Origin: Cydia pomonella
Lineage: Eukaryota; Arthropoda; Insecta; Lepidoptera; Tortricidae
DNA: 64,000 bases
Direction of reading: 5' to 3'
NCBI RefSeq assembly: GCF_033807575.1
Contig: NC_084730.1
Coordinates: 2,029,986 to 2,093,985 of the forward strand
Under the pieces are notes generated by a model. The model was not told the origin of the DNA. It saw only the letters and a program-made list of their open reading frames with translations, and made no database searches. Position 1 is the first letter of the stretch. Each line of letters opens with the position of its first letter. This document shows, one piece after another, positions 39,295 to 51,800 of the stretch. The translations under genes were made by a program, and so were the position numbers.

Positions 39295-39700
39295 TTATTT
39301 ATAGACGCGAGAACCGTTTTCCACAGCCAATGTCAACGTCCTTTAAATATAGCGGTTGTGAAGAACTAAGTATGCAATGGATCAACCTTGTTTTTAAATC
39401 TACATATTTAAAAGGAGCCTTTATCAATGAGACATGTCGGCTCCGTTGGGCGTCTACATTACAGAGTTTCAATGTGTTACTAGTTATCAAAAAAACTGTA
39501 CACGAGTTTTAGACAGGGGTTCCGCCAATACCGAGTGAAAAACCCCAATATCAGTTACTGCATTGCCCCTAGCTTCAAATAGTTCCGTAGTTGGATCAAC
39601 CTGGTACTCAATCCCGTCAGACGACAATAGTAATAAAACATTATTTCGAAACTTAGCATCACTTTTATGAAAGTGTGCCATGGGGCCTACCAGGGTATCA
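39295..39700. other. Open frames of unknown nature
   Basis: Minus-strand frames 39299-39490 and 39487-39681 lie in different phases, with VDPTTELFEARGN and TLKLCNVDAQRSRH among readable peptides. Neither resembles a family I know. They directly follow a LINE tail (39703), so they could be its 3' UTR or a decayed gene. Confidence 0.35.
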
Positions 39701-39702
39701 GA

Positions 39703-40047
39703 TTACGTAGCAGGTAAAAATGTAACAGGCATTGTACCAAGGATGCTGTCGGTATTTCCTTGTTGTATCGCAATATTCGCATTATTCGCAATGCTGATAC
39801 ATTGTGCGAGGAAGCCGCCAGCTCTTCCGTCGCCAGATACGTCAACCAGACGCTTGGCGATTTCTGCAAAAAACTTGTGCGTGCTGGGACCACATGGACA
39901 AATAAATGTTACAAAATGATACTCTCCATTGAGGCTCTTATATTTATTACGTTTAAAAATTTTGGCGCTATCCGCCGCTCCGCTCGCTTTTACATTAGCC
40001 CGTTGGAGGTGGGACGGTGCCAGTGTGTCTACGCAGGTAGCATCCAC
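39703..40047 (-). pseudogene. LINE ORF2 C-terminal fragment, second GPW..RAG relic
   Basis: The minus-strand frame reads KSLNGEYHFVTFICPCGPST, HKFFAEIAKRLVDVSGDGRA, GGFLAQCISIAN, then NIAIQQGNTDSILGTMP and a stop shortly after. The SGD-RAG, Q-IS-A, QGN--SILGT-P order equals that of 37991-38177. A short ANNAN duplication and lost R residues show decay. Confidence 0.6.
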
Positions 40048-40049
40048 AC

Positions 40050-41385
40050 TAAGATCCGTCCCAAGCTCCCCAGAACTAAGGACACCCCATCACGAAGGAG
40101 GATATTTTACATGTGTCAATTCCCAAATCAATACACCTTATAAAAATAATTCCCCCCGCCGCGTCTGTCTGTATGTATATTCGCGATAAACACAAACTAC
40201 TGAACGTATTTTCATGCGCCTTTCACCTATCAATAGAATGATTCTTGAGGAAGGTTTAGGTTAGTTAGTTATAGTTTTTTATGGTTTTGTGAAACCCGGG
40301 ACGAGTCGCTAGTAACTAATATCTTATATTAGACATAGATATAGACACCAGCCGAACGTCAATGTCACACGTCACACAAATAATAATGTATGATTGTTGA
40401 ACCGGTGAGCTCCATCTTAGGCCCTGTCTTCACTTTCCATTCAGGTGTGACTAGAGCCAATCGCCGATCAGTTTTTAATTTAAAAAAAAAATTATTACAT
40501 GATCTTTCATCTATTAACAAACATAATAATTCGCCTCAATTGAACTATACGAGTTTAGATTAGTCCAATCACTGATACCAACATGTCAATTGATTCTAAT
40601 TTATCTTTCGTTGACATTTAAGTCTTTATAATGCATATATAAGGGTGCCAGAAATACAAAGGTCAAATACATAGTATAGCCGCATTGCAAGTTAAATAAT
40701 ACTTTGTAAATATCCGCTTTACTGCTTGCTTTCCTCCACTTTGCGCGATCCTGGGCGCCCTCTCGTGTGAGCCCGTCTTTCTCGATATCGAGCCATTGCT
40801 TTTTGGTCTGCCGTGGGGTCGGGGCCGTAAAGGGTTATGTGAAAGCATATGCTTACTACTTAGTCAGTCTTCATAACCACCCCACCAACCCACCCCAGCC
40901 AGGAGTCAAGACACATCTGTGATCGATGCCGCAAGAATGCCGATCGGCCACTGGTCTATACAGTCATCGCAGTCGATGTAGCTGTAGACTACTTCCTCAA
41001 AATACCTCTTTATTCGCTGCAACTATCATCTGCAAAGATGCTGTGGCCAATGATGAGTCAGTCTTCATAAGTAATAGGAGCGTGCATGAACTGTAGGAGG
41101 CAGCACAGAAGCCGTCAGATTTTTGGCGCGAGGCGTAAATGTGATGTTTACTGTTCCGATGTAGCCCACAAGATGGCAGAACCTACTATGCACAAGAAAA
41201 CACGTGACGTGTGAATGTACATGTTTATTGTTTCGATTCAGGCCACAAGATGGCAGATCCTCTAACGCGCACGGTCCCTATAGTTGTATCTACTGATTTT
41301 TAAAAAGCGTTTTTCAATAAAAGACATGTCAAGATTGTTTAGCTTTTTTCTAATGCTAAAAAACGAAGTACCTATAGATATGGGC
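40050..41385. other. No gene; short repeat pieces
   Basis: 40393-40495 is the 3' end of the LINE at 9717 in forward orientation (aaccggtgagctccatctta, aatcgccgatcagttttta). 41140-41270 has two imperfect 90-bp repeats sharing 'gccacaagatggcaga'. 40700-40840 resembles a LINE antisense tail. Nothing else is supportable. Confidence 0.5.
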
Positions 41386-41387
41386 AC

Positions 41388-41706
41388 TGTATAAGAGAGG
41401 TATGGGCACTGTGAATGTCATCGCTCTTTGTGTGGTAGGGCACAGCCCAGCGGATGTCATTCCAGATCTAGAGCAGAGCCCAACTGGGGATCTCCGCCTT
41501 ATAGAAAACCGCAGCCAAATAACACTAACCCTACTCATTGTGTTATGTTCCTGCCGGTGAGTATGGTTGCCAGAGCTCATACGAGGGTGTGGAGTGTTAG
41601 GGTCGGCAACGCGTATGTAACTCCTTTGGAGTTGCAGGCGTCCATATGCTACGGAGATTGCATCAGGCGGGCCGTATGCTTGATGCCACCGACGTAGTAT
41701 GAAAAT
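41388..41706 (+). mobile_element. SINE-like family A copy
   Basis: 'agaggtatgggcactgtgaa' to 'gccaccgacgtagtatgaaa', with a small deletion near 'ctggggatctccgcc'. Same family as 6692-7050. Confidence 0.8.
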
Positions 41707-41934
41707 AAAGATATTCTGAACACCAATGTAGTGACTTTTGAAGCTGTTTAGAAATATGCCACTTATGTTGTTATTTATGTTGTTTAAACATGTATGTAAG
41801 TAGATTGCCCTTCGAGTTTATCTTGGAAAATGTTGAAATACCTATACTCATCATTGACAAAGGTGATGATATTTATCTCAATAATGATAGCTTCATAGTA
41901 GTAGCTATATGTTTCGCGCCTGCATGTTTCCGCC

Positions 41935-42194
41935 ACGGCAGAAGATGTGGTGGAATATGTCCGCAAGAAGATTAGTTACGAGCTGAAAGTATTCCAGCTG
42001 CGATCGCGGCATTACGTGCACTTCAGCTCGTTTGTGGTGCGCGTCCCGCGGCCGCTGCTGGAAACCATCGCGAGCGCAGACTCTGGCCGAAAGGTGTGAT
42101 ATTTCGGCGGTTTCGTGGGAATCTGCCGAATCCCTGCACCAGAACAGGCGGCGCAACCGAAAACTGCGTCGTCAAAATGATATTTATATTTTAA
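41935..42194 (+). pseudogene. LINE ORF1 C-terminal fragment
   Basis: The frame reads TAEDVVEYVRKKISYELKVF, QLRSRHYVHFSSFVVRVPRP, LLETIASADSG, then a one-base slip to KGVIFRRFRGNLPNP and a stop at 42192-42194. V-x-x-Y-[VL] / QL-SR / SF-V / LL / W-GV--R-F-G is the pattern of the small RNA-binding-fold domain at the end of ORF1 (gag-like) in insect non-LTR retrotransposons. Codons are GC-rich, unlike the surroundings. Confidence 0.65.
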
Positions 42195-42279
42195 GTTTAT
42201 TATGTATGTATGTTAGTCTGTAAGGTGTATAATGGGCCATAGTTGCCTGAAAATAAATGATAATTAATTTATAGTCATA

Positions 42280-42416
42280 CCAAGCTAAGTTGGCAGCGAT
42301 TCTAATAGCCCAGCTTATGCAAGTGTTAATTAAACGTGATAATTTTATAGAAATTGGACGTTTAAAATAACATTTGCACTGTCTGGGCTGTCAAAATCGC
42401 TGCCAACTTATCTTGG
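42280..42416. mobile_element. Palindromic MITE, ACCAAGCTAAGTTGGCAGCG ends
   Basis: 'aagctaagttggcagcgatt' and 'aatcgctgccaacttatctt' are inverse arms. 'aatagcccagcttatgcaag' and 'ttgcactgtctgggctgtca' continue the pairing. Confidence 0.8.
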
Positions 42417-42514
42417 TCCGACTCTAGCGGCCGATTCTAATTTTGCTGTCGATATTTTTTGTCAGACTTCCATAAAATTTGGTGGATAGATATAGAGTTC
42501 GGCCGCAATACATT

Positions 42515-42660
42515 ATCATAGATACATAGAAAACACCCATGACTCAGGAACAAATATCTGTGTTCATCTCATCACACAAATAAATTCCCTTACCGGGATT
42601 CGAACCCAGGAGCATCGGCTTCGTAGGCAGAGTCACTACCCACTAGGCCAGACCGTTTTC
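42515..42660 (-). mobile_element. tRNA-headed SINE, reverse orientation
   Basis: Minus strand 'tggcctagtgggtagtgact' and 'ctgggttcgaatcccggtaa' form good A and B boxes. The body continues to 'atacatagaaaacacccatg'. Confidence 0.75.
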
Positions 42661-42712
42661 TGTACAAAATTAGCGCAATTTCACCGCTTATCCTAAAAAT
42701 ATTATTATTATT

Positions 42713-42850
42713 TTAGGTTGTCTGGAAGAGATCGCTCTGTAGCGATAAGGCCGCATGTTGTTTACCTCTATCTTCATGTTTTTTATGTGTTTCCATGTAC
42801 ATTTTTTTTTTCAGAGGTTGTGCAATAAAGAGGATTTGTATATTGTATAT
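42713..42850 (+). mobile_element. LINE 3' end
   Basis: 'taggttgtctggaagagatc', 'gctctgtagcgataaggccg' and 'gttgtgcaataaagaggatt' match the common moth LINE terminus. Reversed relatives are at 23060 and 30655. Confidence 0.6.
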
Positions 42851-43050
42851 TCCACTCGTTACGAAACAGTACGGTGTTTTCGCAAATCAACGAAAAATTA
42901 CATACATTACTTTCGGACAAGTTTGTGAATTCGCATTTATGCCGCCCGGAATAAGTACTTCAAACCAGCCAAATTTTATCCAGATATAACGGGGAAATAC
43001 GACAGCAAATTTGCTTCACAACACAAACATGAGATCTAGTTTACAAAAAA

Positions 43051-43150
43051 NNNNNNNNNNNNNNNNNNNNNNNNNNNNNNNNNNNNNNNNNNNNNNNNNN
43101 NNNNNNNNNNNNNNNNNNNNNNNNNNNNNNNNNNNNNNNNNNNNNNNNNN
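43051..43150. other. Assembly gap of exactly 100 N
   Basis: One hundred N. The round number points to a scaffolding gap of unknown size. The sequence right of it restarts inside a copy of 6688. Confidence 0.99.
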
Positions 43151-43529
43151 TGTTATGGACCCGGGTATGTCCTTAAACTACGTCCAAAAGAAAGGTATGG
43201 GCACTGTGAATGTTATCTCGCTTTATGTGGTAGGGTACAGCACAGCGGATGGCATTCCAGATCTAGAGCACACCCCAACTCGGGAAGTACCTCCACCTTT
43301 CAGAAAACCGCAGCCAAATAACACTAGAAGACCCTACTCATACTGTTGTGTTCCTGCCGGAGATTAAAGTTGCCAAAGCTCAAGGAGGGTGTGGAGTGTT
43401 AGGGTCGGCAACGCGCATATAACTCCTCTGGAGTTGCCAGCGTCCATAGGCTACGGAGACTGTTTACCATCAGGCAGGCCGTATGATTGTTTGCCACCGA
43501 CGTAGTATAAAAAAACAATAGACACTTAC

Positions 43530-43634
43530 CCTACTACACCCGCCGCATAAAAGTACGCCAGAGTGGTGCTGACGCCGGCGTGGTTTGGAGAAAAATAGTT
43601 TATTAAGCCTTCGAGACACATTGGAATGGATAGC
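43530..43634 (-). CDS. ABCC exon copy (TM1-TM2 loop), right contig
   Basis: Identical in sequence and splice borders to 7067-7171. The downstream exons of the gene should follow to the left but are lost in the N gap and the contig end. Confidence 0.75.
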
Positions 43635-44633
43635 CTGAAAACAAACAAGTATATTTATCCTCTGCCCTATATCAAAGAGAATTTGAAATACAGGTGTATT
43701 GTCAAAGAAAACTTTGTAGCGACGTAAATATACGGCCATCTTCCGACACATTATCAAAACTTTTAGAACGCCATTTGAGTTTGATCCTTAGGGCCCATTT
43801 AGACGGTGCGAGAACTCGCACGCGAGATTAATTACATTGCGGTATTTGTTCGGTCGGCCGAATTGGTTGTAACCTCAATAGTCGGCAATGTAACTTAAAT
43901 CGCATGCGAGTTCGCGTGCCGTCTAAATCAGCCCTTATTCTTTCACTGGTATGTCAATTTGTTAAATATTAAAAATTGGCACCATCTTACCGGGCATTAC
44001 ATAAAGGTTATAGCGCCATCGCTCGAAACGATGCTTCGGCCTTTGCGACCTTTGGCCTTTGATCTATTAGATGGCGCAACTTTTTATATTTAACAAATTG
44101 AACACATATTAATGAAACAATAAGGATCAAAGTCAAATGGCGTGCTAAAAGTTTTAAATATGTGTCGAAAGATGGCAGTAAATTTACGTCCCTACAAAGT
44201 TTTCTTTGACAATTCAAATTCTCTTTGCATATACTAAAGCCCAGCTAGTCAGTATCTAAATAATTATTCGATTGTCCATTTTTTTTTCAATAAAAAAGAT
44301 ATTTTAGTTAATTTAATTATTTTCATTTTGTTTATTTTTAATTTGACCTTGATTTAAAGTCACTTTTAGGCTTCTATTATACTTCACTTTAATATCTTAA
44401 ATGAACTGTGTCTACTAATGAAAAGTAAAAGACGTGACGCTAGAAGTAAGGACCGGAACGCTAGAAGAGGAAATATTTAATTTCCTTTTTAAATAGATAC
44501 AAATATATTTGTCTCCTGAGTTACTGCCCAAAAAAAGGGCCTATAAATAATTTAGACCCTCCCAAATACTAGGTACATAATATTTTGCTATGTCAGTTTA
44601 GAACTAAGAAAAATTTAATAAAAACAACTCACT

Positions 44634-44735
44634 CTTATACTAGCGTCGACGATGGCGAACAATATATTTCCTATGATAAACTTAAGACCGTATATCTTAA
44701 TAATAGCACGCAGTAGGGACGGATTCTTGCCTTTT
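44634..44735 (-). CDS. ABCC exon copy with border indels, right contig
   Basis: Corresponds to 8170-8272. One A of the five-A run after the acceptor is missing, and an extra A stands between AAG and the GTGAG donor. If real, the two changes would shift the frame through the exon. Both are in or next to homopolymers or splice borders, so uncorrected sequencing error is the simpler reading. Confidence 0.65.
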
Positions 44736-46179
44736 CTGAAATATAACACAATATATAACATACGTGTGTTAGAGATTAGACACACGTAGAATATAATTGT
44801 CATGTTCATAAAACATTTATAATATGTTAATAGTAAGTAATAGGTAGGTAATAGTTTCACTGCGAAGACAAATTTATCATCAAAGTACAAAGACCAAACG
44901 GTATAATAAATGAATAGAAATAAAAATAAAAACATAAAAAAGGTAAATTTCTGCAAAAAAATGCAGTCATGCACACGTGTCTCTAATACTATTTTGATTT
45001 AATTTTTGACTAGTTGACATGGTTGTGTCTCCTGGACAACGTTATACTATATACATTTATTGTTGCCCGCAACTTCAAGACCTGTTATTTCCAAACATTT
45101 TGACTTTGTCGTTAACTCTATTTTTTGTTAAAGTAATTTTGACTCGTTGACATGGTTACGTCTCCTGGACAACTATTTGAAAGTGTGCTTTCGCCACAGG
45201 ATTCTGAAGATTCTTAGCTGGCAGCTTCATTTTTTCTACTTGTTTTGCTGACCCTCATCCCGGGCTCTCGTAAATAATAGCAGCATATTAATAATATGTC
45301 CGCTTTTTACACCGTGCAAAATTCCTTTTGTTGTCGTTTTTTCATTTAACTACTAAAAAATGCGGAACACGTGTGGTTTTATATGTTGCTAGATTGAATA
45401 AAAAGTATTGGTATTTATGATAGTTCACATTAATATTGTACGTACGTCGTTGTCACTATTGTCTCCTGGCCAACGTGACTAAATTGTTTATATTTTAGGA
45501 AATATAGTGCTCGATTGTAATGCAAGCCTAGCCCTAGATTTAAAATTCGAGCTTGTACCGAGTTTCTCCAAGATTATGTGAGAAATATAATAATAAGTCG
45601 CATTCCGATATTTTCGATAAAGAAAACATCGCACTCGCAGCGGCCAGGTTTATTTTGCATTTACTTCCACCTCTCGCGTGGAATGTTGGTGCCTATGACA
45701 GTTCATTTTTATATGAACTAACTGTTGCGTAATGTTTGTAGATATTGTTTCAAAGTTTAGTAGGTACCTAATTGAATTTATTTATTTGTTCGATCAAAGT
45801 TATTGATTACAATCAAAAAATGTTAGGTGGGTCTTTATCGCTCGAGTATGCAAGAGCCGTCAACATGGACATAATTCATGATATGGGGGAGGAGAGAGAA
45901 CGCTAGTGTGCGTAGAGCACCATAAGCTGGATATAATTTCTTTTGTGGTGAGCGTTCAGAGTGTTCCGACTCAACACCAAGCGACTTTCACCAAGCAGGA
46001 GTTTTGGCGGTCAAGTTCCGGCGGTTCTGCGGCCGGCTCCCTGACACGGCGGGGTTGCGGACTACATCGCAGCCATACTTGTGCGTTTTTAGATTATTTT
46101 TTTATTATTAAAAAAAACTGATCGGCGATTGGCTCTAGTCACACCTGATGGAAAGTGAAGACAGGGCCTAAGATGGAGC

Positions 46180-46431
46180 TCACCGGTTCAGTAGTAGCCT
46201 ATTCACTCTTGCTTTAAAGAGACCGAGGTCATATTTATCAGGGAATACAGATGGCGGGAGCGCATTCCATGCTTTAGCCGTCCGTACCAAAAAAGAAGAG
46301 GTAAACCGTTTCGTGCGAACAAATGGAATGTTTACTACGAACGGGTGCATTCGCTCCCCACGCCTGGATGTCCGATGATGGAAAGGGGAAGGTGGGATCA
46401 GGTCGTGCAGTTCTTGTGCGCACTCCCCGAA
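46180..46431 (-). pseudogene. LINE ORF2 tail, right-contig copy of 9717-9968
   Basis: Same frame, same TGA and same flanks as the left copy, including the RTAKAWNALPPSVFP signature. Confidence 0.75.
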
Positions 46432-46938
46432 ATGTATAATAATAAGATATATTTAATAATAATATGTATGCTAGTTTAAAAGGTATTTCTCTACGGCACA
46501 AGAGCATAATTATATTGCTGTCAAACTCGCACAGTGACATTGACAGCCGGCATCTTTGGCGGGACAGCCATATATAATTATGCGCGTACAAGAGAGATAG
46601 CAACCGCCAGGTCACTGTACGAAAATCTATCTGGAAAGCGTCTCTGCTTTAGAAAAAAGATTTAATGGCGGCCCGAATATATGGTGCTCCGTTTCGTCCG
46701 TTTCCGATGCTGATAGTACTGTACCGTTATTATTTTATTTTATTTCCCACACTTTTTTTCCTTGTACATCCATCATATATATCGGAGCGGTCAAGGTGCC
46801 CAAAAATATGTGAACATGTACTCTTGTGCGTACAATAGAGGCGTGTTCATATATTTGTGAGCACCTTGGCCGCTCCGATATATCTGATGGCGACTGTAAT
46901 TCAAGTGAAAAGTATCATTTGAAGTATGTTATTATTAC

Positions 46939-47015
46939 CCCGGTTATCCAGTTCTTGTTTCCATTTTTCGGCGAGCGCGTCTCCCCGAGGCGCCGCCCTG
47001 TGGCCTGGTGTACAT
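46939..47015 (-). CDS. ABCC exon copy (pre-TMD1), right contig
   Basis: Identical to 10476-10552 including the gtaataat donor and polypyrimidine acceptor. Confidence 0.75.
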
Positions 47016-48827
47016 CTGAAAAAAAAAAAACAAGAATAAATTCAATTTTAATATATAACGTATAATTGTAGGTACTAAAAAGACTCAATCTGTATTCCGA
47101 ATTATTTTTGTTTCGTTTATCGTGTGCTAAAATATCCGTAAACAAACGTTTTATTTACAAAACCGTTATTTAAATTTTTTGGGTTTTTGACATTTAACAC
47201 ATATTAGTGAAAGAATAAGGATCAAAGTCAAATGGCGTTCTAAAAGTTTCAATCATGTGTCGAAACTCGAAAGATGGCGGTTATTTTTTTTTTATACCAC
47301 GAAAGTGGCAAACAAGCATATGGCCCGCCTGATGGTAAGCAGTCACCGTAGTCTAAGGACGCCTGCAACTCCAGAGGTGTTACAGTCAGCTGCAAAAATA
47401 TGTATCGGGAGAATCGTCTCATAAATATGGTACCACACTCTTATTACACTGGAATAAGATGCTATGGGACATATTTTTGAGTAAGATGTTCCCTTTAAAA
47501 ATCTGTACACTCCTTTTTTGAAGAACCTCATTCTGTGGAGTGTGGACCCACAATTTACTGTGGCTACAAAATTTTCTTTGTCAGTCCACCTCTATTTCAA
47601 ATTGTCTTTGGTACAGTCAAGGTATTAAATATTGATACGGACAAAGTGCCAAAAATATGCATACACGACCTTATTGCTTATAAAATATGTATATTAAGGT
47701 AGTGTGTACATAATTTTGTCACTTCGCCCGTATCGATATTTAATACCTTGACCGCACTACACGCATGTTGACAACGTAGAGAGCCAATCAAAACTTTTAT
47801 TGAAAATCACTAGGTATTTTTATTTATTAGCGGGCAATTATGTACTCGTATTGGGTAATATTCTCTCTGGACCCGGGTACGTCCTTAAACTGCGTCCAAA
47901 AGAGAGGTATGGGCATTGTGAATGTCATCTCGCTTTGTGTGGTAGGCACAGCACAGCGATGTCATTCCAGATCTAGAGCAGAGCCCAACTGGGGAAGTAC
48001 CTCCACCTTACAGAAAACGCAGCCACATAACACTAGACTTTTTCAAACGACTACTTCGCAAGCATCTTCTGTCAGAAGACTTAAAATAAGGTTCACCATC
48101 ATGTATATGTACATAATTATATGTATTAGTCTATCTTTTATACATTATATAAGTGGTAGTATTTAACTATTTATATATTTTTAATATTATTTGACTTCAC
48201 GTTTAATTTTTTCCTTATTATTTGTTATTATTTTTTTCCTGCACCAACATACACAAAATGTCTCTGTTTGACCCAATGGTTGACTAGTAGAGAATGCCTT
48301 TTTGCATTAAGTTCGCCATTTGTACATTTTTCTTTATGTGTGCAATAAAGTTTAAAATAAATAAAATAAATAAATAGACCCTACTCATAGTGTTGTGTTC
48401 CTGCCGGTGAGTAAGATTGCCAGAGCTCAACGAGGGGGGGTAAGGGTCGGCAACACGCATGTTACTCCTCTGCTTACCATTACCGCCAGGGCGAGCCGTA
48501 TGCTTGTCTGCCACCGACGTAGTATAAAAAAAATTCGCTCGAGGCCTAGACGCTTTTTTTTTTCACTTTTTTTACAATAAGCCATTAAAAATTGGGTTTA
48601 AATAGGATTTATATGTACAATTTTTGCTGACACAGGTCTAAAACCCACCTCAAAAACTTACAAAAAAACTTACATACTTTTTGTTGTTAAAACTTACAAA
48701 AAAAAAAAACAAAAATCATGATACTCTCACTGGAGCAGTGAGTGAAGAAACCACGGGGCCTTAATCAGATTCTTCTTAAGCTTTATAAGATAATTTCTGT
48801 CATAAAAGCTAAAAATAAATACACACG

Positions 48828-48890
48828 CTGTATACATCTGATATGCTAAGCTGTCCTTTGCGACCTTTCACGAACAGTGGCCTGGTATAC
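48828..48890 (-). CDS. ABCC exon copy with displaced donor, right contig
   Basis: Corresponds to 12355-12417 and keeps all 20 codons. An extra base (C on the minus strand, position 48827) stands between ATACAG and GTGTGT, so the exon-intron border no longer has GT directly after AG. The surrounding kilobase is full of 1-bp indels. Confidence 0.65.
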
Positions 48891-51800
48891 CTGAAACATG
48901 TGAATAAGTACGGCTACCATGAGCTTATCACTGACATGACACTATACTATCCGCAAAACTATCTGGTCCGTCAGGTCATAATGTCATCTCTTTCACTCTT
49001 GGTTGTCTTAACAAGGGTAAAGGAGATATCATTATGATCTCAGTGGCCATTTAGTTTTGCGGCAAGTATAACATATTTGTTAGCGTATGCGAAACCATTG
49101 ACATATATCTAAAGGACAATAAGAATGGTGCTAGTTCAGCGGTGTCACTCACGAATTCGAGACAATCCTGGGCTACAACCGCGAAAAACAAAGTTCGTCA
49201 ATTGCGGGCATTTTTCCCTGTCACACTAATGGGGTTGGCTGGTCGAAGTATTCAACAGATGGCGCCATCATAGCTTGCCCTGTCAATCCCTAGAATTGTG
49301 TCAAATTCTTGTTTTTTTTTTGGAATTTGTGACCTGGATTCCAGTACTTTAAGCCAAATCTCATAAAACAAAACTAGAGACAGGGGCAAGCTATGATGGC
49401 GCCATCTATGCAAACCTTTGACAGTTGCCAACCCCATTACGTCTTAATGAGAGTAAAAGAGAAAGATCCCCGCAATTTGCGATTTTCGGTTTTCGCGGTA
49501 GGCCCCCTGCATTCCAAGGCAACTAGTTGCGACTAATCGCACGCGTGATGCGAACTCATCAACCAATCGCGTTGTGACGTTAGACTGCACGATTGGCTTG
49601 AATTCGTGTGCGTGACACCGCTGTACTGGCCCCATTCTTATTGCCCATAAGGCCCGTCCTTAGTCAATGTGCGAAACTAACTTTTCTATGCATCTCACTT
49701 GTACTGGCATGTTAATGCGAGCCAGATATACACCGTGTTTTTTTTATTTCCGTTAATTTCGAGGGTGCCCTGAGCTTAAATTAAATAACTGTCTCAAAGA
49801 CACCGGTATTCTAATTAACTCCATTTGGGAGATAATCAATCATTCATTTTTATCTTATAAGGCCCTTACGAGCGTTTACAATTGCCTTAAGGCCTGTTTA
49901 CATATTGATTAATGTTTATTGTTTAGTGCGAGTTCATACATTTGCTACTAAACTTAAGTACTATCTCATAATAATAAATATTATAGAACATTATTACACA
50001 AATTGACTAAGTCCCACAATAAGCTCAATAAGGCTTGTGTTGAGGGTACTTAGACAACGACATATAAAATATATCAATATTTATAAATACTTAAATACAT
50101 AAAAAACACCCATGACTCAGTAACAAAATGTAAATGACTCATCACACGAATTCCCTTACCAGAATTTGAACCCGGGACCATCGGCTTCATAGGCAGGTTC
50201 ACTACCCACTAGGCCAGATCGGTTGCAAATGTATGCAAGATTCCTCACGATGTTTTCCTTTACCGAAAAGCTAGTGGTAGAGGTAAATATCAGTGTAAGG
50301 CCTGAGTGGACGCCCGCTCGGCATGGCGTGCAGCGTGGCGTTGGCTCACAAGCGACGTGAGCAGCGTGCACTGCGGCCGCTCCTATACGTTTGCATTCGT
50401 TTAACATTCACGCTGCACGCCCCGCCCCGCTGCACGCCCCGCCCCGCTGCACGCCCAACTCCAGCATCCACTCAGGCCTTACAGTCTTCTTCTTCCTCGC
50501 GTTGTCCCGGCATTTTGCCACGGCTCATGGGAGCCTGGGGTCCGCTTGACAACTAATCCCAAGGTTTGGCGTAGGTACTAGTTTTCAGGCCTTACAATCG
50601 GTTGATTAATTATGTATCAAGCTGAGACGACTGAGAACGATGCTATTAATTAGGGTGCCTCCCTGAAAGCATATGGTGGAAATATTTGCAGTGTTGGATG
50701 ATGTCTTAGTAGCTTAGATGGCAGAGCACTGGGCTAGCGACCAGTAGTCGTAAGTTCAAGATGGTAATTTTTTCCACTTTTATTTAATTTTTCCAAGCTT
50801 AATATCAGAAAATTTCAACTTACCAAAACATGATTTCGATATGAGATTGGCTGTCTCCCTCGGATTTTGCTTCCTCTCTACATCGAAGTAACCCGGGTCC
50901 ATGTTAAAACTTATTTAAGTACGAATGTAAGTAACACTTATTTGTAGATTGGCACTGTTGGTTACGGCATTGTATCTGTAACAAAAGACAAGGTTATATT
51001 AGAATAAGTTTTAAACAAGTTACTGTCAAAATAATAGTTACTGTCAATAGGGTTTAGGCAACGAAGCTTGCTGAGCTGCCTAATTAATGCTCAGAATGCA
51101 ATTGAGGATGTCGCGCAGGCGACGCATCAGTGAAGCGCACCTCTTGCGCATTATCGCCGCAAAGCTGTCAATTTGTGCCTGCGCAAACATGCGAGAGGCA
51201 AGGCTCGAAATCCGGTTAAATTTCCTAACTATTATCATTGACGCAAAACCTTTTCATTTCGGTTTCATTCGTAAACCTGTTATTTTTAAACCGGTTTTTA
51301 AGAGAACATTTCCATAATGTTCTTGACAGATTAACCGGTTTAGAACAATAAAACCCGGTTTCTTCGTATGTCGGTGTTTTTGTTTACGCGGCCCACCACC
51401 AGGCCGGCCGGCCGTTTCGTCGCTCGTCGAAAAAAACCGGTTTATTTACAATAAAGATTTTCAAAATGTTCGCGTTCTTATGAAAGTTCGGAGTAAATTA
51501 AACCGAAATAAACCGGTATCTACCGTTATTTTTAAAAACCAATTCAGAGCCTTGGCCAGAGGCACTATAAAATCGCAACAACCCATCAACACCCGGAACG
51601 CAGCACCAACAGTAGCAGCAGCAGCAAAGAGCAGGTCAATTTTTTAAAAACTCCACTCTAACCTACGGCACTTTAACTGACCATTGGTGAACCTTATGTC
51701 TTTGCCATAAGGTTCTTGTATTGGCATTTAAAAGCGTGAACGATGATCGGCCCCGGTAGTGTTGGTTTAGTTAGACTAGAGTCCTTCGAGTCCTCTGCTT

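Noticed and set aside
43011..43367. A long open frame running across the N gap
   Set aside because: It exists only because N codons are read as unknown residues; the right part is SINE-like family A.
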